From assembly GCA_011634665.1 (NCBI GenBank), contig WAEK01000022.1, positions 186,001 to 250,000 on the forward strand: DNA of 64,000 nt, in the 5' to 3' direction. The DNA comes from Mortierella sp. BCC40632. Taxonomy: Eukaryota > Mortierellomycota > Mortierellomycetes > Mortierellales > Mortierellaceae. The notes beneath the pieces were generated by a model. That model was not told where the DNA came from and searched no databases. It saw nothing but the letters and a program-made list of their open reading frames with translations. Shown piece after piece: positions 44,332-55,000 of this stretch. The position numbers and the translations under genes were made by a program. Position 1 is the stretch's first letter. Each line of letters starts with the position of its first letter.

Positions 44332-46292
44332 ATGGTCGACCACCAAAACGGCTCCTCGCTGCCCTATTCTTCACAGCGCCCGCGCCAACAGCCCTATGGC
44401 TCCTCTCTCTTCCCTCACCAAACTCCTTCGCATTTCCATACCCCGCCGCGCCATCAGCACTACCATGACCTGCATGGCCCTCTCTCTGCGGGGGTTGTCG
44501 AGGGTGGCCATCGAACCTTCACCTTCCACAGTACCCTCCATCATCACCCACTTCACTCTTCCATTTCCTCCTCACATTCCTCCTCCGCCGCACATCATGC
44601 TCCGCCCTCTGGGTCTGGCGCAGGACCAGCATCAGGAACAGGAGCCGGCACTGGAGCAGGGTCTGGGGCTGCAGAAGCCCCGTTGACGGTTGCCGACATC
44701 CTGGAGAGATACCGTGATGCCAGCAAAGAATTTCTGGTGACAGTTTTGAATGCCAAGGCAAAGGAAGATGAGGTAAAGAGTCATCCATTATCTTTAACCA
44801 AAGTACGGGAATGAATGCATTTGTAATCTCGAGGCCTAACTGGACTTGTGATCCTATGATACCATGACTTTTCACCTGAGCAGAGGAAAACCGAAGAAGA
44901 ACGATACAAGACGGAACAAATCAAGCTTCAGGCAAAGCAGCTGGAACTTGAACTTACCATCGAGAAGCGACGTGGATCTCCCCCAACAGGCAGGTTCTAG
45001 GAGAGATGGTCTCAAAGTCCATCAAATGATTTCCCAAAGCCAATGATCCTCAAAAAAGCAATTCCGAATGGGAAGGGACGATGAATGTACTACCAACTAT
45101 GGGCACAATGGTCTCTGGTCGCTAACTTTTATCATCCCATCTTCCCACAGGCCACGGCTATTCCTACGCTCCAGAGCCTTCCTCGAACCAGTACCAGCCG
45201 TCTGGAGCCGCTGGATATGCCCCCCATGCTCCAGTCCCAGACTCGTCTCGATCACACCTAAACAATCAGTCGGTGCATCATGACTACACCTCCCAGCCCC
45301 CATCTGATATTCAGGACCATTCCCAGTCGCAGCAGCAGCAACAACAGCCTCTACCTCCAAAACAACAGGATGGGCGGCAGACAAGGCCAGGTCCCCCCGG
45401 ACGGCCTCCATCTTTGACCATCAACACCTCCTTTAGACAGCACCATCCTCAGCCCCAGTCATCCCAGCGTCTGCCACCCTCGCCTCATTCAACTCTTCCT
45501 TCGCTGCCATCGTTAGCTACTAGCAAAGGCCGGCATTACGGCCTTCCTCCGCTGAATACCTCGCTCCAGTCCTCGCCTGCTACCGCAACCGATATTCAGG
45601 CCCACATCCCGCCGCCTCCACTGACTCCAAAGGACGACCATGTCTCACCAACATCTGCCCTCTCACCCACACAAGGTCAGCATTCGAAGAGAAAATCTAT
45701 CAACCACGAGGCGATCATGGATGCTGTTCGCGCAAAGGTGTTTAGGAACGCGGCAGGACAAAATCTTCAAAAGAAGGTTGCAGAGGCCGAGCGTGAAAGA
45801 GAACGGGAAAGGGAAAGGGAAAGAGAGCGAGAACGGGAGCGAGAACGAGAACGGGAGCGAGAACACAACTCCAATACTGGAACGAGTCGCCGTAGCGGTG
45901 GCAAGAGTCAGCTTCTTATGACAACCTCTTCGCCCGAGACACCGAGAAGAAATGTCGATCCACAGCAGCAAGTCGCAGCTTCTACTGCCGCAGGGTCAGA
46001 GCCAGACCACGAGGAGAAAGAATCGGAGAATCACAAGGAAGGTTTTCCTTCCTCAACATTCCCAGTCCGACAACGATCGTCTTCTCCTGGTGACTTAGAT
46101 TCGGCTCCCTACAGCCAACCCCAGCCTGGATCATGCCCAACATCGCCCTCTGGTCCCAATGGCACTATGAACGACTCTGTAGCAAAACCTTGGCGATCCT
46201 CTGCTCTCAATCGACCATCCTCTCGCCTCTCTCCAGAAGTGAAGATTGAAAATGACCAACAGCCTACTATGCTGCGTGCAATGGATGACTGA
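44332..46292 (+). CDS. Low-complexity coiled-coil protein, unknown function (possible transcription regulator)
   Basis: Three exons, about 562 aa: 44332-44772, 44884-44989, 45151-46292. The N-terminus is His/Pro/Ser/Gly-rich. A conserved-looking helix follows, TVADILERYRDASKEFLVTV, leading into a charged coiled coil (KTEEERYKTEQIKLQAKQLE). The rest is Pro/Gln/Ser-rich with KRKSINHEAIMDAVRAKVF and then an Arg-Glu dipeptide tract of about 27 residues (45786-45868). No zinc finger or bZIP seen. The splice of exon 2 is ambiguous: either a GC donor at 44990, or a GT donor at 44972 in the same phase, which would remove RGSPPTG. The composition resembles fungal transcription cofactors, but I do not recognise the family. 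Confidence 0.65.
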
Positions 46293-46603
46293 GAAGGGAG
46301 ATTTGCATCAAAGTTATTAGGAAACGGCAGAGTCTAATTTGATACCTAGGGATAACCCTTTTACTCTGTCGCTAATTGGCATCGCTTTTTTTTTTTTTCT
46401 TCTAAACGCTGCTGCTTCCTCCCCTTCCCCCTCCTTTTCCTTCCTTTTTTTCTTTACCATTACCCACTATTTAAAGAGTCGACCTGCAGGACATGAAGGC
46501 TCATTCCCAATAAAGGATCTTCCAAAAGGGGCCTCCTGGAGAAGGGAGAAAGTAACAATACACTGGATTTTCAAGCATTTTCATTAATTGAAAGGGGGTA
46601 TTA
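46293..46603. other. Convergent 3' intergenic region
   Basis: 3' UTRs of the coiled-coil gene and the PPR gene to its right. A T-run at 46386-46399 and T/C-rich DNA follow. Nothing else seen. Confidence 0.6.
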
Positions 46604-49228
46604 CTAAGACAGGAACTGTGATTCGGCCTTTGCTTGATTCGCTGCTGCTAGAGCCTGGGCTTGAGTTGTTCGATTCGAGTATATCCGATACCACTTTTCG
46701 AAATCGTGAATATCGAGATGAACAGGGACATCTTCGTTGGTCGTCCAGAAGGAGCCAGACAAGAGCCCTCTAGAACCCAGATCAACAATGTCTCCACCCA
46801 TTTCCTGTCTAGCAGCATCGATTGGATTCTTGGAAGCATTCTCTTCTTGATCTTGTCGTTTGCTCAATCTAGATCTCTCATGGCTCAAGTTCTTGACATT
46901 GTCGTTGGCGGAAGTAGGCGTGTCCTCTGCTTGGGTCTTGTCAGGTACAGTTCTACCCAAAGACTCTTGGGTTTTCATGGATACGCTGTTAGCTCCGGCA
47001 AGTTTTTCAAGGACATCGATCAGACCGCGAGTCCTTCCCATTAGGTGAACCAATCTGGATATTTCTCCTTGCTCCAACAACTCCTCTCGAACCTCGGGGG
47101 TCTGTCGTTCCAAAACCTGACATACCCAGGAAACGACAATTGCGTTCATTTTGGGGGTCGTCTTCAGTGAATAATAGTCTACCAGGGTCCTCAACGCCAC
47201 GGCTGCACCCGCAAAGTCGTCCTGAACGTAAAATGCACGCAGGATGTTGGAAAAGAGAGTCTGAGAGGGTCGAATGCCAACAATGATCATGTCTCGAAAG
47301 AGGCTTCTTGGGCTCAATGTCGTGGTGTGCGAAGGAGTGTTGTTGAATTGAAAAGTCTTTGTGGCAGACATGGTATTGAGTTGTGATGAATCAGAGTCAT
47401 CAATGACAGCATTCGAAGGTATGCCAATGGGTTCTGTTATCCTTTGCAAGAACCGGAGATCAAACATTACAGAACCGCTGCCATCCAGTCCTTCTGTTCC
47501 CTCCAAAAGCGCCTTTTCATTGTGAAAGACGGCGTTGAACATGCAAGAGAACGAGAAGGTGTCGAGGCCAATTCGGTCTTGAAACATGGACTGGTAGAGC
47601 TGTAGACAACGCCTGTTCATCCTTGCCTGTTCATAGGCAAGCAGTAGATGGTTACAGATAATCTGATCGGGACGGATACCATCTACAATGGATTGTCGGA
47701 ACAATGCCTCTGTCTCTCGTGGCATTCTGTGTCGACTATAGTACTGGATCAAGAGTGTAAATGTCCATCGATTGGGACGGATTCCTGCACGCCTCATTTG
47801 TTGTAGCCATTCTGTCGCTTTATCTGTTTGATCCACTGAAATAAAGCCTCGGAGGATAGTGTTGTGATCTTCTGTCGTCGGAGTGTATCCGTGGCTACAC
47901 TTTAACTGGTGTACTAAGATTGCTCCCTCGACATCGCCCTTTTTCGAGAATCCTGTCATGATCGAATCGAGCATCGACTTGTTAAAGGCCAGCTTTTCGC
48001 CTCGCTGAATTTTCTGGTGGATTACATTGAGAAACTGTGCTCTCTCATCGGGGTATTGGATCTCTGAGACTGCCAGACTTAGCATCAAATTTAAGGATTC
48101 GATAGAAGGTTCCAACTTGAATCGAGGGATTGAATCATATACTGTCTGGGCAAACTGGCTATTTCCTGCCTTGACACACGCCCTCAAGATTCCATCAATG
48201 GTACCAATGTCCTCGATCATTGCTTCCTCCGATAGTTCTTTCCAGAGTGGCGAGATATCAAGTTGATGGCCAAGTTTGATTATCTGTTGCAAGAGGTATC
48301 CGAGAGTGAATTCGCTCGGTTTTGTGCGAAAGGAATCCCGACAAGTCTTAACTGCCTCCATAGCCTTGTCAAGGCGCCCCAGTCCTCCCCAGGCTCTAAC
48401 GAGATGGTTAAGAAGAATGGGATCGAGTGATCTATCTTCTGAGATGAGTCGATCTAATTCTTTGATCGATTCTTCGTATCGACCAAGTCGATTCAGGGCC
48501 GAGACGAGATTGCTACTATCCCATTTCGAAAAACTACTGCAATGATATTTGCGCAGGTCCACAAGCACCGAAACAACTCGTGCTGCCCAAACTTGTTCAA
48601 CCGACTTTTGTTTCCAGTTATCATTGGTAGCCTCTTTGAAATAAATGACTAGCAGTCGTAAAACATCCGATGTAAGTAGCTGTAGATCGGTTTGAACAGC
48701 ATTGATCGCCTGATATGCTTCCCAGATATCTTCCTTATTGTCTTGTTGTTGGAGTGCGGAGTGGAGTCGGGTAAAGTTCTCACGTCTTTGTGGACCTGTC
48801 TCCGTGTGGAGAAAGACATTGTTAAACCTTCTTAGTGAAAGGTTGGTGAGGCGATTCACAGGGGTTGAGATTCGATGTTCGATTTTAGAAGTGAACTGAC
48901 TGGGGGTGAGAGGCTTCTGTGATTGTTGTTTCTTTGGCTTGACCCTTACAGGAAAAGCTGTAGGGTTCGGGTTGGTCGAGTCCACGGCTTTGGGTCGTTT
49001 GGTTGGAAGTGGCGGCGACCTAGCACGAGTGACAAAGGACCTTGAGCTCCATACTCCTGTGTTTAAGAATGAGGGCGTAGGTAACCGTGGAAGGAGATGG
49101 CAATGGCATGAATCTAGGTTTGGTAGACGCAAACTTGAGGGCTGACCTCTCAGGGCCATTTGCAAGATCCTTCCTCCATTGGTCATTCTTGTGGTGCCGT
49201 TACGAAAAGGTGGAGCTGATGGGCGCAA
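46604..49228 (-). CDS. Pentatricopeptide repeat (PPR) protein, probably mitochondrial
   Basis: Single exon, 874 aa. PPR proteins bind organellar RNA and act in processing, stability or translation. Helical pairs of about 35 residues are visible through the middle, for example NLVSALNRLGRYEESIKELD, LNHLVRAWGGLGRLDKAMEA, HNTILRGFISVDQTDKATEW, FTLLIQYYSRHRMPRETEAL and SNILRAFYVQDDFAGAAVAL. The N-terminus is rich in Arg/Ser/Pro with no acids, as expected of a mitochondrial presequence. Start at 49228; an in-frame Met at residue 15 is an alternative. The C-terminal 150 residues are charged and outside the repeats. Its exact RNA target cannot be inferred. It lies head to head with a second PPR gene. 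Confidence 0.85.
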   Translation of the reverse strand: MRPSAPPFRNGTTRMTNGGRILQMALRGQPSSLRLPNLDSCHCHLLPRLPTPSFLNTGVWSSRSFVTRARSPPLPTKRPKAVDSTNPNPTAFPVRVKPKKQQSQKPLTPSQFTSKIEHRISTPVNRLTNLSLRRFNNVFLHTETGPQRRENFTRLHSALQQQDNKEDIWEAYQAINAVQTDLQLLTSDVLRLLVIYFKEATNDNWKQKSVEQVWAARVVSVLVDLRKYHCSSFSKWDSSNLVSALNRLGRYEESIKELDRLISEDRSLDPILLNHLVRAWGGLGRLDKAMEAVKTCRDSFRTKPSEFTLGYLLQQIIKLGHQLDISPLWKELSEEAMIEDIGTIDGILRACVKAGNSQFAQTVYDSIPRFKLEPSIESLNLMLSLAVSEIQYPDERAQFLNVIHQKIQRGEKLAFNKSMLDSIMTGFSKKGDVEGAILVHQLKCSHGYTPTTEDHNTILRGFISVDQTDKATEWLQQMRRAGIRPNRWTFTLLIQYYSRHRMPRETEALFRQSIVDGIRPDQIICNHLLLAYEQARMNRRCLQLYQSMFQDRIGLDTFSFSCMFNAVFHNEKALLEGTEGLDGSGSVMFDLRFLQRITEPIGIPSNAVIDDSDSSQLNTMSATKTFQFNNTPSHTTTLSPRSLFRDMIIVGIRPSQTLFSNILRAFYVQDDFAGAAVALRTLVDYYSLKTTPKMNAIVVSWVCQVLERQTPEVREELLEQGEISRLVHLMGRTRGLIDVLEKLAGANSVSMKTQESLGRTVPDKTQAEDTPTSANDNVKNLSHERSRLSKRQDQEENASKNPIDAARQEMGGDIVDLGSRGLLSGSFWTTNEDVPVHLDIHDFEKWYRIYSNRTTQAQALAAANQAKAESQFLS

Positions 49229-49359
49229 GCAGAAAGTGAGAAAATATAAAAAGGAAAAAAGGGAAGAAAAAAAAAAAAAAAAAAAGTAGTCACTTCACCG
49301 TTTTTATGTTTGTGTCCCCGCCCTTGATCCGAACAGGATTCCTCTGATCAACCTTCGAC
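49229..49359. promoter_or_regulatory. 131-bp bidirectional promoter between two PPR genes
   Basis: The start codons at 49228 (-) and 49360 (+) are only 131 bp apart. An A-run at 49267-49286 is the main feature. Both genes must share regulatory DNA. Confidence 0.6.
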
Positions 49360-51399
49360 ATGCTCCCACGGGAAATCGGGCGTTCGGTCCGCCACTACAT
49401 TCACCCACAATACCGGTCGACTCATGTATCAGGCAGCACTACCCATGCCTGTCTCTGGGGCAGTCAGACTAGGCATAGCCATGGACTTTCTACAAGAGTC
49501 ATGAACGGTCATTCAGCAATATACCAGGCACGCGGTTCTCTGAATACCTGCCAACAGACTGTCCAACATCCTCCAAAACCCACACACCACTGCATGAACT
49601 CAATAGCAACAAGCCACAGAGGCATTATCACAACCACCTATGGAGCCTCGCCTTTAATCAAGTATAATCGAAAGCTGGTAGCACTCTCCAAGGAACCTCA
49701 GTCATGCCTTCAGATTTTTGACAAGTGTCGAGAAATTTATGATGCAAAGATTAAGCCCGATCTCACCACCTACTCTGTTTTTCTGGAGGCGCTTGAGAAA
49801 AACAATGACGTACAAGGGATAATACGAGTTCTTGAGGAAATGTCTCTTGTTGATATTTCTCCAACAATTAGTAACTATAATGTGGCGCTAAGAGTACGTC
49901 TACTTGTGTCCAACGAAAAAAAGAGGTACCGAGTCAATATTCTATATCACCGACTTTTTAGATGTTAAGCTAACCATACGCCTAAACCAACATCGATTCT
50001 TGGTCCAAAATAGGCAGCAGCAGTAAATGGAGAGACGTTGTTACTGCAAAGGATCCAGAAAATGATCAAAGAAAGTGGACTGAAGATGAATGTACAGTCA
50101 TATGAGATTGTCATTCAAGGACTTTGTGCGAACCAGGAACTAGAACATGCACTGGATCTCATTGGTGATATGACTGTGGCGGTGAATAAGGATGGTCTAC
50201 CGGATGAGAATGGACAACCTGTGATTGATATTCGTCCGTCACTGTTATGTTTCCAGCCTATCATTCAGCTTGCCTTGTCACTACACGAGTCCGAGACAGC
50301 ATATTATGTTCTAAAGATGGCCGAGGTCCAGGCTGGTCTTTCACTCATTCCCTCTGTTGTCTATACTGATGTGATGACCACAGCTGCAGAAGACTATATG
50401 GTAGGCCTATGCGGACACTTTAGTATTCCAGACGCCGATTTTTTTTTTTGCCAAGGACCCTCATTTGACCTTACCTTTTGAAATTGATAGATCAATGCAG
50501 TGGAATATTGCTGGAAGAAAGGAGTCAAGGAAAACCAGGGACTTCCGGATGAAGGGATTTGCATGCTTGTCCTAAACTGCGCTGGACACTGCAAGTCTCC
50601 CAAACTGGCAGCGGAGGTCATTCAGCATATGGGTGAAAACGGCATGGACTTCCATGACTATCATTTTACACCTCTCCTTCAGGCCTTTTCACTGGCCAAA
50701 AAGTACAAATCAGCTCTCAATGTGCTTTCAATTATGAGGAGCTCGGGAATGAAACCAACCATCCTCACGGCAACAAGTCTGCTCAAGGTTCTGGATGAGC
50801 CAGGGGCTATCAATGATGTCCTACTTTGCATGCGAGAAATGTTCCAGGAAGGCAAATCCATTGACGTTGTTGGGTTCAATGTCGTGCTCGAGGCGTTGGG
50901 ACGTAGCAGGGATTTGACACAGGCCATTTCTACCTTCCAGTCAGCACCTTCGCTGGGGGTGGTTCCTGATACAGATTCGTACAACGCACTGCTGACGGGT
51001 TGTATCAACGACAGGAATATGATTGAGGGTCGCAGAGTGATTACCATGATGCAGCAGGCGGGTGTGGACCCGAATGTGGACACGTACCAGTCAATGATCA
51101 CCTTGAGCTTGACTCAGATCAACTATGAAGATGCATTCAGTTACCTGGAGGAGATGAAGAGCCACAATGTGATTCCGGCCGAGACCATCTATACAAGTCT
51201 TGTGCGCAAGCTTGCTCGCGAGAATGACCCTCGGCTCAAGTTGGCCGTCGAGGAGATGGAGTCGTTTGGATACACAGTCGGACCGAATCTACGAGAGTAT
51301 ATTGAGACGGGTGGTCTCAGTAATCTAGAAGAGTCGGAGAGGCGAAAACAGATCCGGATCTCGCAGCGTCGCCGTAGTAGTTATCTTTCTCAGATGTAG
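49360..51399 (+). CDS. Pentatricopeptide repeat (PPR) protein, probably mitochondrial
   Basis: Three exons, 609 aa: 49360-49893, 50014-50400, 50491-51399; phases all 0. Repeats of the classic form: DLTTYSVFLEALEKNNDVQG, VQSYEIVIQGLCANQELEHA, DFHDYHFTPLLQAFSLAKKY, VVGFNVVLEALGRSRDLTQA, DTDSYNALLTGCINDRNMIE and NVDTYQSMITLSLTQINYED. The Ser/Thr/Arg/His-rich N-terminus with few acids fits a mitochondrial presequence. The C-terminus is basic (RRKQIRISQRRRSSYLSQM) and could contact RNA. It resembles fungal PPR proteins acting on mitochondrial mRNA or the mitoribosome, but not one I can name. Divergent from the neighbouring PPR gene. Confidence 0.87.
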
Positions 51400-52042
51400 A
51401 GGATCACACCTCGGGGAACATCAACTAATAAATCGCCGAGAAAGCTCCACTAAGGGACCCCATTGGGTGACATGGATGAAGTTGACTGTCATGACTGCTT
51501 TGGGGGGAACTCCATTGTTGCAGGTTAGAGTGCTCACAGTACCATTTGTTCCTTTTGTGCTCCTGACCTTTGCATTCACATTTCGTGCAACTCCGCACAA
51601 CTGCTTGCTTGTCAGACTAACTAGATCCTACTGCCCGTCCTCTGTTCTCCTCCTTCCTCCTTCCTCCGTCCTCGAGGGCCCGTGCCTGGTTCCCCGCAGT
51701 TCAACCACAATCTTACCCATCTACTTTCTTCTCTTTCTCCTTCTGCTTTTCTCTCCTCAGCAGTTGCAGAAGGCATCACCACTTCTTGCCACCATTTACT
51801 CTTTGACCACAGCTCATTGCCCCTTTCATCTGTCCGCCCATCACCATTGGAGTAGCATCCATCTCTTGTCCACAGGTAGTGGCTCGACTTACTGTTCATT
51901 CCTCAACCAAGAGTAGCTCCTTGGGGAACCAGAATCAAACTTCCACTTCCGCTGACGCAACGCCAACTCACCATTCCCTTTACCATCCACCCCTTCGCCC
52001 AACAACAGCTCCCCAACCTTCCTACCGAGGCCCTCAGCAAGG
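51400..52042. promoter_or_regulatory. Upstream region of ATG2
   Basis: 643 bp between the PPR stop and the ATG2 start. Pyrimidine-rich from about 51620, consistent with a fungal promoter and 5' leader. No TATA box or RNA gene seen. Confidence 0.45.
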
Positions 52043-55000
52043 ATGAAGGCCTGGAGCCTCGGCAATTTCTTTTCTTCGTTTGCCGTCCCAATAGGGCTTC
52101 AGAAGCGGCTCCTTAGCTTCTTACTTCGTAAGGCCATCGGCCATTTTTTGGAAGATGACCTAGACTTGGAGAAGCTTGACATTGAGCTCTCGAACGGTAT
52201 CGTGCACCTGACAGATCTCAAACTTAATACCGCGGTAAGTAAAGGACCACCACACCCATCACCTGCCTATCGTCTGCGCCAGCATGGTGAGTGGATGCTC
52301 CTTGCAGGCGTGCAGGACAAGCAGCACAGTGGTACTCTCCTCTTCCATTGTGCCCTCATTTCTCCCTCACCCCCCACCCCTTTCCCTGTGTTATGTGTTC
52401 GATAGACTCTTGTGGATCATGACAAGAGACATCCCTTTGCCAACAGATGGCGCAGCGCTCACTTTTTTTTTTTTTTTTTTTTTTGACTCGAGAACTGCAA
52501 AGCCTATCGCATGGTGGTCAATGCCCCCCGACTAGTATTTTGAACAGAAAGTAGTGGCAAAGGGAAGAGAGGGCGAAGAGGTCATGGCACAGGAAAGCAA
52601 AGAGAATAGAGAAGGCCTGTTTTCTCGGCCTCCCATACCTTTGCAGGATATTGTTGAATGGAGAAAAAGGAGAGAGGGGGGAGAGGGGGAAGAGGGAGAG
52701 ACCATGAACAAAGCACTGTCGATTACTGCTGCCCCAATTCCATTTCAATCAATCAAGCGAAATACTGACTTTTTTTTTTTTTTTTTTTTTTATTACGTGC
52801 TCATAGGCTCTGAATGACCTTGTTGCAGGAGCTCCGCTTGCCGTCGCAAAGGGTCACATCAAATCCATTACGGCAACCATTCCATGGCGTAATCTCTGGA
52901 GTGGTCAAGCCCTTCTCAAGATTGTCGGGATTGACATTACTCTTGAACCAGTTCGAGTCCAGTCCAGTAAGTCGTCTTTTAATCAGGTGGTTGGTTTCCT
53001 ATTTCACCGATTTCCTCGACTAGAGAGCCTATCAAAGCTGATATGTTTAACATTTGTTCTCAATCAGATAATGTTCAGGACCTAGAAGACCAGCTTTTAT
53101 CATCTTCTGTCAACCTTGCCAATGATTTCTTATATCAGCACACGCCAGGAAAGGATGAGCAGGCCCTCAAAGAGTCACTATTCCAGACATTCCAAGCACA
53201 GGCAGCAGCTCCAACCACCACCACCACAAGAATCCCTGGCGATTTCAACACATCGCCTCGTTCGTCAGATGGCTCAGCAGGAACCGAAGATTTTGGCGAT
53301 GTGTCGGACGGCGAAGGGATTCAACTGGTGGCAAAGCTTATCGAGAAATTGATGGCAAGGATTCAGGTGGTCTGTGAGGACATCGTCATCCGACTTCGGC
53401 ATAGCTCGAGCTTGCCTCTCGTGAAGAGTCAAGCACGAGGATCAAATACAGAACGTCGTGACTATGAAGTAGAGATTCGACTGCCTTACATTGCCTACCG
53501 AGATGAATCGCCAGGATGGGATCAGTCTGCAGGAGGGGTTGAAACTCCAAACGCCAGGTCTTTCTTCGCCTCAGAATCCGCAGCATCATCAACCATGCTA
53601 GAGGAATCAGTTATCCCAAGCGTTATATGGCAAGACACTGCAGAATCCATCAAAACTGTTGTCTTTAGAGGTTTCTCCATATGGATTCGACAGCTGGATG
53701 AACAAGGTGGAGCTCCAGTACACCTTAATTCACCAACCGCCAAAAGCGGTCTTCAAGCGGACGAAAATCAGTCCCCCGATCATGACCAGACAGACCCAAA
53801 TTCGGACTCGGACTCGGAAGTCTTTTCAGATGCTCGAGATTCGTTTTCTCATTCTGTGTCCAGGATTATGCTAGTCCGTACAGCTGTGCAAGATGAGGGC
53901 CTTTATGAAGCTGCCGTTGTAACGACATTGCAGCACAAGAATAGGGTTAAAATCAGTGTCAGGAAGAATGCCGCCATTGTTGCAGGAGGCTCGACCCTTC
54001 AGGCTCAACCATCAGCCAAGTCTGTGCTGGATGTTGACGTGCTGGTCCGCTCCGTCCTAGTAGCTCTCTCTCCAAGCCAAATTGCCTTTGTCATGGAAAT
54101 TCTTGACCTCATGGAGAGTGCACCACCCCAAGAGAAGAGGGAAAGACCAGCACCTCCCTCATCTCTGGAGCAGGATCGGCCATCTGATCCGGAACGTGGT
54201 GATTTCGCTAGCCATAAGGATCAGGGCTTTATCCACGAATATGGATCCAGAGCGCGTGCAGGATCAAATGCTAGCCGTATGCAATATCCCCATGGACTCC
54301 AGGCGACTTCACCGAGGCGACCATCTACATTGGATCATTTGCGATCGTCAGCAGCCAAAAGCCCTGGAAGTCGCACGGCTACCGACCAGGCTAGACTTTA
54401 CTCAGAGAATGAAGACCGGGCTAGAGAAGCGAGAGTAAAGCACTCGGCCACAGCTGCTTATGTCGAATCTTCGAGATTTCTAGACGGATCGATTTATTCA
54501 GTCCACCGCTCGCGAGCTGCGGGTCAGCCACCATTCTCTACTACCGCTCCTCCACTGAATACGGCATCAGAGCTTACGATGAAGCTCAAGGCCAAGATCT
54601 CTACCATCCAAATCTTTATGCTTCATCAGGATCCACTCTCCTTGAAGGATATCCCGACAGAGGCCTATTTCTTCAAAAAACTGACTCCAGAGGCGCTGGA
54701 ACAAAGTCACCTCAAGATAGAGCTAGACAATATTTTGATAAGATTCCAACAGTGGAGGACCTCAAGTGGACAACGGGGACCGAGAACAAAGAAAAGTCAA
54801 CTCGACTTTACACTGAACAACTTCAAGATATCTGAATGGATCACAACTTCCTACGGACGAGGCGAGTTTACTCATTGGAATGAGTCACCAGATCAGTACC
54901 GAGTGCCTCCTCGCAGGCAGTATATACCCCTGGTCGAGTTTGACACGGATCTTGACTCACCCCTCTCGGCGTCTTCATCAAGCACCTTCCCGACACTAAA

